DNA of 52,840 bases, taken from NCBI GenBank assembly GCA_903931945.1, contig CAIZEI010000159.1, forward strand, positions 1-52,840, written 5' to 3'. Below, one piece after another: positions 1-7,573 of the stretch. The position numbers and the translations under genes are program-made. The stretch's first letter is position 1, and each line of letters starts with the position of its first letter. This stretch comes from an uncultured Hyphomicrobiales bacterium. Its GTDB lineage: Bacteria > Pseudomonadota > Alphaproteobacteria > Rhizobiales > Beijerinckiaceae. Under the pieces are notes generated by a model. That model searched no databases. It worked only from the letters and a program-made list of their open reading frames with translations, and was not told the DNA's origin.

Positions 1-324
1 GCGGGTCCAGCGTTCAAGCCATTGCAGAGTGGGCATGGCGCGATCCACAGCCTTGCGCACCGCCGCCCGATCGACCGATTTTGACAGCAGGAACGCCGGG
101 GCCCACGGGGTTTTCCGCCCCGCCAGCATTTGCACCGCCACGCCGAAAAGGACGAAGGCGCAAATCAGCGCGATCGGCGGCGGCATGGGGATGGAGTTCG
201 GCACGCCGAGCAGAAAAACCAGCAGCGCAAACGAGCGATCGCCAAGATTGGCGAATATCTCGCCAACGGTCAGCCGTTCTCCAGGCTCGTCGGCGAGCTT
301 TGTCAAGACCTCAGATGTGCGCAT
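1..324 (-). CDS. exoD: ExoD family exopolysaccharide-synthesis membrane protein (N-terminal part)
   Basis: This is the first 108 codons of a gene that runs off the left edge of the window. The protein starts MRTSEVLTKLADEPGERL and contains the stretch GDRSFALLVFLLGVPNSIP, which is typical of the ExoD family (named from Rhizobium exopolysaccharide mutants), followed by a hydrophobic segment around residues 53-70. The family consists of small inner-membrane proteins whose biochemical role is not well defined. The ATG at 324 gives the expected short cytoplasmic N-terminus. The C-terminal half is outside the window. The 107 bases between it and the next gene show nothing I recognise. Confidence 0.8.
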   Translation of the reverse strand, partial: MRTSEVLTKLADEPGERLTVGEIFANLGDRSFALLVFLLGVPNSIPMPPPIALICAFVLFGVAVQMLAGRKTPWAPAFLLSKSVDRAAVRKAVDRAMPTLQWLERWTR

Positions 325-431
325 CGTCCCTAACCGTCCGGCTTCTTTCACCAGACCGGAGTCCGCCCTGCCTGAAAATACGCCATGAACCGGCCTTGTA
401 GATGATTTTTGTGACAAGGGGAAACAGGCGC

Positions 432-1574
432 TTATCCCCTGACCATTCCGCGGGCGATGATCAGCCGCATGATCTCGTTGGTTCCTTCCAGGATCTGATG
501 CACCCTGAGATCCCTGACGATTTTCTCAAGCCCGTAAGCGCTGAGATAGCCATAGCCGCCCAGCATTTGCAGCGCCCCATTGGCGGCGTCGAAGCCCGCG
601 TCGGTCGCAAAGCGTTTGGCCATGGCGCAGAGCCGGGTTGCGTCCGGCGTTCTGTCGTCAAGCGCGCCCGCCGCGCGCCACAGCAATGTGCGCGCCGCTT
701 CGATCCCGGTCGCCATATCGGCGAGCCGGAATTGCAAGGCCTGAAATTCGTCGAGCCTTTTGCCGAACGCCTTGCGCTCGCGCATATAGGCGAGCGCCGT
801 GTCGAGCGCCGCCTGCGCGCCGCCGATCGAGCAGGCGCCAATATTGATCCGCCCGCCATCGAGCCCCGCCATCGCGATGCGAAAGCCTTCGCCCTCCGCG
901 CCGATGCGATTGGCGAGGGGAACGCGTGCGTTGTCAAACATCACAGCCCGCGTCGGCTGTGCGTTCCAGCCCATTTTGCGTTCGTTCTTGCCGAAGGACA
1001 CGCCCGGCGTCCCGCCTTCAACAATGATGCAGGAAACGCCGCGCGGCCCCGCCTCGCCGGTGCGAACCATGACAACATAAAAATCGGCTTCATTGCCGGC
1101 GCCGGAAATGAACTGCTTCTGGCCGTTGAGAATATAATCGTCGCCTTCGCGCGCAGCGCGCGTTGTCAACGCGGCGGCGTCCGACCCCGCGCCGGGTTCG
1201 GTCAGGCAATAGCTTGCCGCCCGTTCCATGCGGACAAGGCGCGGCAGGAACCGCTCCCGCTGCTCCTGCGACCCGAAAGCGTCGATCATCCAGGCGCACA
1301 TGTTGTGGATCGAGAGATAGGCCGAAACGCAGGGGCATCCCTCGGCCAATGCTTCGAATATCAGCGCCGCATCCAGGCGGCTGAGTCCGGCGCCGCCCGC
1401 GTCTTCGCGCACATAGATGGCCGCCATGCCCAGTTCAGCGGCCTGCCGCAGAACATCGAGCGGAAAATGCCTGTTTTCATCCCATTCCAGCGCATGGGGA
1501 GCGATCTTCTCGCGCGCAAACGCGCGGGCCATGTCGCGAATGGCGATCCGTTCATCGTCAAGCTGGAACTGCAT
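432..1574 (-). CDS. Acyl-CoA dehydrogenase (isobutyryl-CoA dehydrogenase-like)
   Basis: A complete 380-residue flavoprotein of the acyl-CoA dehydrogenase family, which oxidises acyl-CoA to the trans-2-enoyl-CoA and passes electrons to ETF. The FAD/substrate signature CLTEPGAGSDAAAL lies near residue 145 and the C-terminal signature GGYGYLSAYGLEKIVRDLR near residue 345. ILEGTNEIMR follows; its first Glu is at the position of the catalytic base in the isobutyryl-CoA dehydrogenase group. The length is standard. Overall similarity points to branched-chain (valine) degradation, but short-chain specificity cannot be proven from sequence. No other valine-pathway genes flank it, so it may act alone or with distant genes. 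Confidence 0.85.
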   Translation of the reverse strand: MQFQLDDERIAIRDMARAFAREKIAPHALEWDENRHFPLDVLRQAAELGMAAIYVREDAGGAGLSRLDAALIFEALAEGCPCVSAYLSIHNMCAWMIDAFGSQEQRERFLPRLVRMERAASYCLTEPGAGSDAAALTTRAAREGDDYILNGQKQFISGAGNEADFYVVMVRTGEAGPRGVSCIIVEGGTPGVSFGKNERKMGWNAQPTRAVMFDNARVPLANRIGAEGEGFRIAMAGLDGGRINIGACSIGGAQAALDTALAYMRERKAFGKRLDEFQALQFRLADMATGIEAARTLLWRAAGALDDRTPDATRLCAMAKRFATDAGFDAANGALQMLGGYGYLSAYGLEKIVRDLRVHQILEGTNEIMRLIIARGMVRG

Positions 1575-1658
1575 GGCTTCCCCCGGATTTTGCAGGGAAA
1601 GGTTTCATGCGCCCCGGCGCTGCGCAAGACGCCAAAAGGCGAATGCACGAGCGCTGGT

Positions 1659-2171
1659 TCAATGGCTCATCTTCATGCCGCCCATATCTTTCATCTCGCC
1701 CGTGGATTGACCGGGGCCGCTGTCGCCAAGTCCGCCAATGGCGAAATCGACCGGGACTTTTCCGGCATGTTCGAAATCGAGCGTGATCCCGATCTTTTCG
1801 CCTTTAACGAAGGGATGGTTGAGATTGAGCAACATCAAATGATAGCCGCCTGGTTTCAGTTCCACCGTGGCGCCCGGCGCGATGACGAGACCGGCTTCCA
1901 GCTGGCGCATTTTCATCACCCCGCCATCCATGGTCATTTCATGGACCTGAACATCCCGCGCCGCCTCGCTGTGCCCGCCCAGCAACCGCTCGGGCTCTGT
2001 TCCGGCGTTGTGAATGGTGAGGTAGCCCGCGCCGACCGGCGCCCCCTTTGGCGTCGCACGGGACCATGGCGCATTGATCACAAGCGACCCTGCCTTGATC
2101 TCCTGCGCCTGACCACGGCCTGCAAGGAGAACGCAAAAGGCCAGAGCCAGGCCAGCAAATCGTCGGGTCAT
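1659..2171 (-). CDS. PCu(A)C-type periplasmic copper chaperone
   Basis: A 170-residue secreted protein with an N-terminal signal peptide (MTRRFAGLALAFCVLLAGRG, cleavage likely after GQAQ) and a DUF461/PCu(A)C domain. The copper ligands of the family pattern are visible: HEM in VQVHEMTM, MKM shortly after, and HLM in GGYHLMLLNL. A Met/His-rich tail (GEMKDMGGMKMSH) adds further potential Cu(I) ligands. Family members deliver copper to the CuA/CuB centres of cytochrome oxidase. No SCO or oxidase genes are in the window, so the target is inferred from the family only. Confidence 0.9.
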   Translation of the reverse strand: MTRRFAGLALAFCVLLAGRGQAQEIKAGSLVINAPWSRATPKGAPVGAGYLTIHNAGTEPERLLGGHSEAARDVQVHEMTMDGGVMKMRQLEAGLVIAPGATVELKPGGYHLMLLNLNHPFVKGEKIGITLDFEHAGKVPVDFAIGGLGDSGPGQSTGEMKDMGGMKMSH

Positions 2172-2207
2172 CGCGGGTCTCCGTGCGTAAAATATCCGAC
2201 CACTTTA

Positions 2208-2930
2208 TTATGCATCGAGCATCGCGTCGAGATAAGCGACGACAAATGCGGGCATTCGTTCGGGGTCGATTTCGCGAGCGTTCCGGATGACGCAGACGCC
2301 CGTCAACTCCGCGTCTTTTTGCGATGCAATGCGGGCGTTGAGATCGCGCGCGACCTCGTCTGCGGGCGCATCGACCGTGACAAGCTTCATACAGCCAAGG
2401 CGCGGCCCCGCGTCGAGCACAAACCAGTCGTCGGCGAAAGCGGCCTCATGCGCTTTGAGCCCGGTTTCTTCCTCAAGCTCCCGCGCCACGCTGCCCGCAA
2501 GGTCAAGCCTGCCATCGACAATATCGTTGCGATCGGGCGTTCCCGCCGGAAAATAGATTTGTCCGGCGTTTGCGGTATGTGCGCCCATTTGCCCGAGAAT
2601 AAAGCCGCCGTCATTGCCTCTGAGAGCCGCCATGGCAAAGCAGTTCTGAACGGTTTCGTCGGGGAAACCGAAATCGCGCCACGCCAGAAACGCTGAAAAA
2701 TCAGTCTCGAAATGTGCGCTGCGCAGCAGGCGGCGACCCTTGTCATGAATGAATTCAGCGCGCGACAGCAGCAACACGCGCCCGTCGAACAGAGCCGGTT
2801 TCAACGCGGTCAGATTGCGCCAATGGGTCTCGATATCCGTCCTGCGCTCCTGCGCAAAGCGCCAGGCAAAGGGCGCAACGCTCGCCTCGATCGCATCGAT
2901 GGCGTGCATTTTGACGGGCGTTTCACTCAT
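2208..2930 (-). CDS. Nudix hydrolase family protein
   Basis: A 240-residue protein with a recognisable Nudix helix, RELEEETGL around residue 168, that holds the metal-binding EExxEE-type acidic cluster. The upstream half of the classical Nudix box is divergent: the expected Gly and Glu before RE are not in place. This places it among atypical Nudix proteins whose substrate is unknown. Its start overlaps the stop of the PhzF gene by 4 bp, so the two are co-translated, and the copper-chaperone gene begins 36 bp downstream. A nucleoside-diphosphate-type substrate is a family-level guess. Confidence 0.75.
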   Translation of the reverse strand: MSETPVKMHAIDAIEASVAPFAWRFAQERRTDIETHWRNLTALKPALFDGRVLLLSRAEFIHDKGRRLLRSAHFETDFSAFLAWRDFGFPDETVQNCFAMAALRGNDGGFILGQMGAHTANAGQIYFPAGTPDRNDIVDGRLDLAGSVARELEEETGLKAHEAAFADDWFVLDAGPRLGCMKLVTVDAPADEVARDLNARIASQKDAELTGVCVIRNAREIDPERMPAFVVAYLDAMLDA

Positions 2931-3865
2931 GCATTGAGGGTTCCTTCGGCGATCGGCGTCACCGCTCCTCCAACCGTCGCCGCAACCAGTTCGCCAGCGC
3001 CAATCTCGACGCCGAGATGGATGATGCTTGGCCGTCCCATTTCAAAGCCCTGTTCGATGACGATGGAATGCTGGCCGTCTTCAGGTCTTTCAAACGCCGT
3101 TGCAACCCCCGCGAAGGCCGCCGCCGCCGAACCGGTCGCCGGGTCTTCATCTATGCCATAGGCCGGCGCAAAAAAGCGCGCGTGGACATCGGACGTCGCA
3201 CGCTCGCATTGCGATGTGTAGAGAAAGGCGCCGAGCGCGCCCGCGCCAAAGGCCGCCTCAAACAAATCGCCGTTCGGCCTCGCGCGGGCAATGGCGTCCC
3301 GCGTGGCCAGCGGTATGAAGGCCGTCGGGTTTCCCGCCGACCACAGACTGGCGCGATGGCTTTCAAATCCGATATCTTCAGGCCGGATCGACAGGGCGGC
3401 GGCGATGGCGACCGTGTTTTCAAGATCGCCGAGATGTGCGGGCAGGCGCGGAATTTCGAAACTCGCGCGCAGCGGCTGGCCTTTGCCGCCGCGCACATTG
3501 CAAACAATCGTGCCGATCTCTTCCTCGATCACAACGAGAATATCTTCCCGACCCAGAAATTCGGGCGCGCGCAATTTGCCAATCAGCGCCGCCGCGCCGA
3601 CTGTGGGATGACCGGCGAAGGGCAATTCCGCGCGTGGCGTAAAAATCCGCGCCCGCGCCGTGTTCACCGGGTTGTGCGGGTCGAACAAAAAGACGGTCTC
3701 GGATAGATTGAATTCCCGCGCGATGGCTTGCATCTGCGGAGGCCTGAGGCCCTGCGAGTCCAGAACAACCGCCAGCGGATTGCCGGCATAGGGCGTATCG
3801 GTGAAGACATCGAGGATGTGATAGGTGCGGCGCAATTTCAGTTCCAGCGATACGAGTCGCAGCAA
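2927..3865 (-). CDS. PhzF family isomerase/epimerase-fold protein
   Basis: A 312-residue protein of the PhzF superfamily (diaminopimelate-epimerase fold, two mirrored lobes). Family landmarks are DVFTDTPYAGNPLAVV near the N-terminus, FNLSETVFLF with the conserved Glu of the PhzF active site, TPRAELPFAGHPTVG and the second-lobe motif DPATGSAAAAFAG. Most chromosomal PhzF proteins outside phenazine operons have no assigned reaction, and no phenazine genes are present. The ATG at 3865 is used here; a start about ten codons later near RRTYHILDVF would also fit. Its stop overlaps the Nudix start, which indicates one operon. Confidence 0.85.
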   Translation of the reverse strand: MLRLVSLELKLRRTYHILDVFTDTPYAGNPLAVVLDSQGLRPPQMQAIAREFNLSETVFLFDPHNPVNTARARIFTPRAELPFAGHPTVGAAALIGKLRAPEFLGREDILVVIEEEIGTIVCNVRGGKGQPLRASFEIPRLPAHLGDLENTVAIAAALSIRPEDIGFESHRASLWSAGNPTAFIPLATRDAIARARPNGDLFEAAFGAGALGAFLYTSQCERATSDVHARFFAPAYGIDEDPATGSAAAAFAGVATAFERPEDGQHSIVIEQGFEMGRPSIIHLGVEIGAGELVAATVGGAVTPIAEGTLNA

Positions 3866-3888
3866 TCTAGCATGGCGAGGCGACCGGC

Positions 3889-3917
3889 TTTACCGCCCAA
3901 ATCAAAATGGCTATATA
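3889..3917 (+). promoter_or_regulatory. Candidate sigma-70-type promoter of the first vapBC module
   Basis: TTTACC at 3889-3894 and TATATA at 3912-3917 are separated by 17 bp, and the -10 element lies inside the left arm of the palindrome that follows. Transcription would start near 3924, giving a leader of about 24 nt with an AAAGGAA ribosome site at 3935-3941. Confidence 0.55.
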
Positions 3918-3934
3918 TGTCCATATATAGCCAT
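3907..3934. promoter_or_regulatory. Perfect palindromic operator of the VapBC module
   Basis: Two perfect 13-bp arms (left ATGGCTATATATG at 3907-3919, right arm at 3922-3934) flank a 2-bp spacer. The palindrome overlaps the -10 element and lies just before the antitoxin ribosome site. This is the expected layout for autorepression by an antitoxin or toxin-antitoxin complex. Confidence 0.75.
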
Positions 3935-3947
3935 AAAGGAACCGGGC

Positions 3948-4202
3948 ATGTCCAGCTATTCCGTCGCCGAGGCTAAAAACAAGTTTTCGCGTCTGATCGA
4001 CGAAGCGCTGGCCGGCGAGCCTGTGATTATTACCCGCCATGGCAAGCCCGCAGTTGAATTGCGTCCCGCGCCCGCGCCGAGGATGGACCGGGAGGCCATG
4101 AACAAATTGCTCGATGACATCGCAACCCGGGCAAGATCGCGGCCCACGCTTGGCGAGCCCGCCGCCGACATCATCCGCAAGATGCGGGACGGGGACGATT
4201 GA
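3948..4202 (+). CDS. Phd/YefM-type antitoxin
   Basis: An 84-residue antitoxin beginning MSSYSVAEAKNKFSRLIDEAL, the DNA-binding fold typical of Phd/YefM proteins, followed by GEPVIITRHGKPAVELRP, the conserved strand-turn-strand motif. The C-terminal half is a charged helix (DREAMNKLLDDIATRARSR) expected to bind and neutralise the toxin. The reading frame is open further upstream, but the ATG at 3948 is preceded by AAAGGAA with a 6-bp spacing, so this start is preferred. It overlaps the PIN-domain toxin gene by 4 bp and should repress its own palindromic promoter. Confidence 0.85.
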   Translation: MSSYSVAEAKNKFSRLIDEALAGEPVIITRHGKPAVELRPAPAPRMDREAMNKLLDDIATRARSRPTLGEPAADIIRKMRDGDD

Positions 4203-4633
4203 GCTCCTATCTTGACGCTTCATTTCTGGTCGCCGTGGTTGTCGAAGAGAGACAATCGCGCGACGCGCGGGCGTGGATGAAAGACAAGGCCGGAGACATC
4301 ATCATCAGCGCCCTCGCCGCAATGGAAGTCTCGGCGACCCTGTCGCGGGGGGTCAGAACGCGGCGCTTCACGCAAGCGCAGGCGCGAGCGGCGCTCAGCG
4401 ATTTCGATGCGCTGCGGATCGCGGGCGACACGTATTGGCCGGATCCTGCGACCTTCGAACTTGCTGACCATCTTGTTCGCGATTTTGTGACCAAACTCGC
4501 CGCGCCCGACGCCCTGCATGTGGCGAGCGCGTTGCGTGTCGGCGCAGTCCTTGTCACATTCGACGCGCGCATGGCGACGGCGGCGTCCACCTTGGGGTTG
4601 CATGTCGCTGATCTCGCGACCGGCGCAGGGTGA
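4199..4633 (+). CDS. vapC: VapC-type PIN-domain ribonuclease toxin
   Basis: A 144-residue PIN-domain protein. The conserved acidic residues that bind Mg2+ are visible: Asp6 in SSYLDASFL, Glu in ALAAMEVSATL, Asp in AAPDALHVASAL and Asp in LVTFDARMA. VapC toxins cleave specific RNAs, often tRNA or rRNA loops, and are held inactive by the antitoxin. The start is a TTG that overlaps the antitoxin stop (TTGA), so translation is coupled. The gene is complete and carries all four acidic positions, so it is probably functional. It ends 10 bp from the convergent tctC-like gene. Confidence 0.85.
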   Translation: MSSYLDASFLVAVVVEERQSRDARAWMKDKAGDIIISALAAMEVSATLSRGVRTRRFTQAQARAALSDFDALRIAGDTYWPDPATFELADHLVRDFVTKLAAPDALHVASALRVGAVLVTFDARMATAASTLGLHVADLATGAG

Positions 4634-4643
4634 ACCTGATTTT

Positions 4644-5681
4644 CTATCGCGACACAGCCATCAGCGCGCGAACCCGCGCCACAATGTCCGGGGGCGTCGA
4701 GAGAATCTGATGCACGATCTTTTCAACCGCCTCGCCGGTCTGCGGATCTAGGTCGAGATTGAGCTTTTGCGCCTCCGCGCGGAACGCTGCATCATCGGTC
4801 ATGCGGTTGAAGGCCTGCCGATAGATGTTCAGAACTTCGGGCGGCGCGCCGGGCGGCAGGGCATAGGGGCGCTCCATATTGGCGACCGCGCTGACAAAGC
4901 CAAACAGTTTTGTCTCTTCCTCGCTCGTCGCCAGATCGATCAGACGCGGCGTGTCAGGCAGATCGGGATCTTTCTTGAGCCCCACCTGCACCAGCGCCAG
5001 AATGCGCCCTTCGCGTATCCAGTCGGGGCGCGTCGCCTTCCATGTGGCCCATGGCGTCGAGCCGACGCCCTGAACCTCGTTGAGTTCGATGGCGTGATAG
5101 ACGGCGGCGCTGCCGGGATAGCCGGTGACAATCTTGAACCGCGTGCCAATCGTCGCATTGAGCAGCGCCGGATAAAGCGTCATTGTTCCGCCTGAGTCCG
5201 CGCCAATGGTGACCTCGCGCTGCTTTGCCTCCTCGATGGTTTTGACGCCCGCGCGGTCTGACACATTCACAGTATCGGGCGCCTGACTGAGACTGCCGAT
5301 CCATGAAAACTGCTCTGATTTGAAACGCGCGCCGGCCTCGCCCAAAGCTTCGTAAAAGGGTTCGGATTTGTTGAATGTGCCAAAGACGGTTCCGTCGCGG
5401 GGCGCGATTTCATAGAGCCAGTTGGCGCCCGTCATGCCCGAGGCGCCGGCCATGTTGTTGACCGCGATCGCGGGATGTCCGGGCAGATATTCGCGCAGAT
5501 AACGCGCCACCAGACGCGCATAGACATCGTAGCCGCCGCCCGGCGGCGTCGCCACCATCAGCCGGATCGACTTGCCGCCCAGGAAATCTTCCGCGTATCC
5601 AGGGCCAGGCGCAAAAAACGCCAGCGCGAAGGCGGCGGCGCAAAGCGCTATGGTTGCGAGGCGGCTGAACAGCTGGCTCAT
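4644..5681 (-). CDS. TctC-like substrate-binding protein of a tripartite tricarboxylate transporter
   Basis: A 345-residue periplasmic binding protein of the Bug/TctC family. The signal peptide is MSQLFSRLATIALCAAAFAL through GYA, followed by a mature start at EDFLGG. The family core PGGGYDVYARLVARYL near residue 43 and VNNMAGASGMTGANWLY near residue 68 are clear. Such proteins capture carboxylic acids for a TctA/TctB membrane pair; the fused TctAB gene of this window lies about 5 kb upstream on the same strand. The ATG at 5681 overlaps the stop of the class II aldolase (ATGA), and this start gives the best signal peptide. The ligand cannot be read from sequence. Confidence 0.85.
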   Translation of the reverse strand: MSQLFSRLATIALCAAAFALAFFAPGPGYAEDFLGGKSIRLMVATPPGGGYDVYARLVARYLREYLPGHPAIAVNNMAGASGMTGANWLYEIAPRDGTVFGTFNKSEPFYEALGEAGARFKSEQFSWIGSLSQAPDTVNVSDRAGVKTIEEAKQREVTIGADSGGTMTLYPALLNATIGTRFKIVTGYPGSAAVYHAIELNEVQGVGSTPWATWKATRPDWIREGRILALVQVGLKKDPDLPDTPRLIDLATSEEETKLFGFVSAVANMERPYALPPGAPPEVLNIYRQAFNRMTDDAAFRAEAQKLNLDLDPQTGEAVEKIVHQILSTPPDIVARVRALMAVSR

Positions 5682-6430
5682 GATTGCTTCTGGCCAAGCA
5701 GGTCGCCACACCCCGCGCGTATCGCCCAATATTCCCAGCCGCGATTCATCGAGTTGGAATCGTTGGCCGTGCTTTGCGCCTTCACCTCAATTTCGCCATC
5801 GCTGAGCATGTCGATTTCTCCGCCAAGCTGCATGGCTTTCATCATGACGCGGGCGTTGCGAGGCAGAAAGATGCTCAGACGCACAACGCCCATCAAGCTT
5901 TTATGCGTCGCTGCAAAACCATGTCCGCGCATCAGAACGATGGAATTGGCGCCGAGGCGACGGGCGAGGTCGGCGCCATGGTCGCAATTGCAAACAAGAA
6001 GATTGGTGCGGTCGCCGAAGCGCTCGCGAATATCCCAGACCGGAACGCATTTGCCGATGCCGCTGGCCGCGCCGATGACAGGACGCAGCGGCGTTCTGGA
6101 GATTGTGAACGGCAAGACGTCCTCTGCATGGGCGTGAACGACTGCGTTGACATCGGGCCGCGCCTTGTAGATCGCGCCATGAATGAACCGTTCATGATAC
6201 AGCGGCCTGTCGCCTCCGCCGATCGGCGCGTTGTCGAGTGTGAACTCCATGATATCGGCATGCGCCACCAGTTGCGGGCTGCGCGACTGCGACATCAGAT
6301 AACGGTCGGGATTTGCAGGATGGCGCAGACTCACATGACCGGATGCGTCCATCACATCCTCGTGGCCGAGAATGCGATTGGCGATCACAAGATCGTTGAC
6401 AGCGGTCGCAAGTGTGGCGTTTTCAATCAT
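5678..6430 (-). CDS. Class II aldolase/adducin family protein (copy 1)
   Basis: A 250-residue class II aldolase/adducin-domain protein. The metal site is visible as the HxH pair in AVVHAHAEDVLPF and the later His in LMRGHGFAA; a Glu in YHERFIHGAIY is at the usual catalytic/ligand position. Members cleave or decarboxylate phosphorylated or free sugar acids. It is co-translated with the TctC-like gene downstream, which suggests that it acts on the acid imported by that system. It is clearly related to the second aldolase at 14.9-15.7 kb (shared segments LVIANR, SRSPQLV, DIMEF, RPDV, VPVWD). Substrate unknown. Confidence 0.85.
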   Translation of the reverse strand: MIENATLATAVNDLVIANRILGHEDVMDASGHVSLRHPANPDRYLMSQSRSPQLVAHADIMEFTLDNAPIGGGDRPLYHERFIHGAIYKARPDVNAVVHAHAEDVLPFTISRTPLRPVIGAASGIGKCVPVWDIRERFGDRTNLLVCNCDHGADLARRLGANSIVLMRGHGFAATHKSLMGVVRLSIFLPRNARVMMKAMQLGGEIDMLSDGEIEVKAQSTANDSNSMNRGWEYWAIRAGCGDLLGQKQS

Positions 6431-6496
6431 CGGGCGTAGTCTCCTGCCGGGCGCTCGCGCGTTGCAAATGGCTTTTCATCCGTCAAACGCCGCCCC

Positions 6497-6844
6497 TCAA
6501 CCGGGATAGCCATGTCGCCGCTTTGACGTCGCCACCAGCCCGCGCGCCTCGCCATCGCGACCGGCCTGACAGACTGTTTCCGCCTGACCGATCTCACCCT
6601 GAATTTGCGCATAAATGGCGTCGTTCACCTGGCCCATGCGCCGGTCATTCTCCTGCACCGCCCGCCAGCGTGCGATATCGCTGGCGCAGCCGGACCCCGC
6701 GGGCATCTGGAAATCAGACGGCGTGTAGCTTGTCTGCGCAGGCGGCGGAGCTGGTTGCGGCGCCGGCGCGCTTGCATTGCAGGCGGACAAAAGCATCGCG
6801 CCGGCGCAGGCGAACAGCGCCTTGGTCATCGCAGGAAAGGGCAT
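6497..6844 (-). CDS. Small putative lipoprotein, unknown function
   Basis: A protein of about 115 residues with a lipoprotein signal peptide: MTKALFACAGAMLLSACN carries the lipobox LSAC, so the mature N-terminus should be a lipidated Cys. A Pro/Ala-rich linker follows, then a conserved-looking C-terminal part (GCASDIARWRAVQENDRRMG through YPG) that I have no function for. The start at 6844 is preferred because GGAGG stands 4 bp before it; starts at 6859 and 6829 are possible. It lies 66 bp upstream of aldolase copy 1 on the same strand but is probably not part of the same function. Confidence 0.65.
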   Translation of the reverse strand: MPFPAMTKALFACAGAMLLSACNASAPAPQPAPPPAQTSYTPSDFQMPAGSGCASDIARWRAVQENDRRMGQVNDAIYAQIQGEIGQAETVCQAGRDGEARGLVATSKRRHGYPG

Positions 6845-6915
6845 CTGGCCTCCGAACATTCCGAATCTCCCGGCGAGATTGCAAGGAAGCGGACGAATTG
6901 GTCAAGCGCCGCTCT

Positions 6916-7368
6916 TCAGACCGGCGACAATCCCCGCCGCTTGAGAAAATCAGTCGCCAGCCCATCGAAAATGTGCGGCTTCTCAAGGAAACAGCAATGG
7001 CCGGCGATGCGATGATCGAACTGATTTTGCGACCCGCTCTGGCCGCCGATCAGGATCGCGGCGGAAAAGATATCCGGTCGGTCGCAGGCCAGCATGAGCG
7101 CGATCCTTGAGCCGACGCTGCAACCCATGACGATCGCGCCGCCATCGCCGCCGAGATCCGTCAGAAGGCCCAGAATGTCGGCGCCCATATCCGCGAGCGT
7201 GAAAGGCGCGACAGGTTTCCCCGAACGCCCCCCAGGTCCATCGCAATCGTGCGGAAGAACGGTGAAAATCGCGCTTGTTGATAAAGCCAGACTCGGTGAT
7301 CGAAGGGCAGGGGGGTGAATGAGAACCAGCGGAGGGCCGCTCCCGGCGGTTTCATCATAGATGTCCAC
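6916..7368 (-). pseudogene. Decayed alpha/beta hydrolase (two frameshifts and an internal deletion)
   Basis: The N-terminus (MDIYDETAGSGPPLVLIHP), the nucleophile elbow VMGCSVGSRIALMLACDRP and a C-terminal piece (GHCCFLEKPHIFDGLATDF) are those of an enol-lactonase-like alpha/beta hydrolase. The piece between them, LPFDHRVWLYQQARF through RTIAMDL, lies in another frame. The shift into it falls at a six-base homopolymer (7310-7315) and the shift back at a second one (7228-7233). The segment that should carry the cap domain and the catalytic acid is missing: the chain passes from LIGG almost directly to the His-containing tail. The remaining frame is only about 150 codons, against about 260 in the family. 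The gene is therefore almost certainly non-functional. Confidence 0.75.
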
Positions 7369-7573
7369 GCCATTGCGCGCGCTGACTGGCGTCGAGCTCC
7401 CTTTCTGGCTGTGCGCGCAACCCAGGAAGGCGACGCCCCATTGCTGCGCCGGACATGTCGCCGACAGCGACGATCAGCGAAAATACTATCGCAGACAATA
7501 GTTTGGCATGTTAAGCTTATGATAATTTTCTCGTGTCTTGCTGTCCTGCAATGACCGCCGTCTGGAGACCTAC

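Noticed and set aside
402..2696. A 764-codon open frame on the plus strand
   Set aside because: It lies antisense to the acyl-CoA dehydrogenase, copper-chaperone and Nudix genes, shows no family motif and is explained by the high GC content, which leaves shadow frames open.
7490..7530. Promoter for the cyclase gene
   Set aside because: TTGGCA and TATGAT are both present but only 9 bp apart, too close for a sigma-70 promoter, and no better pair was found.
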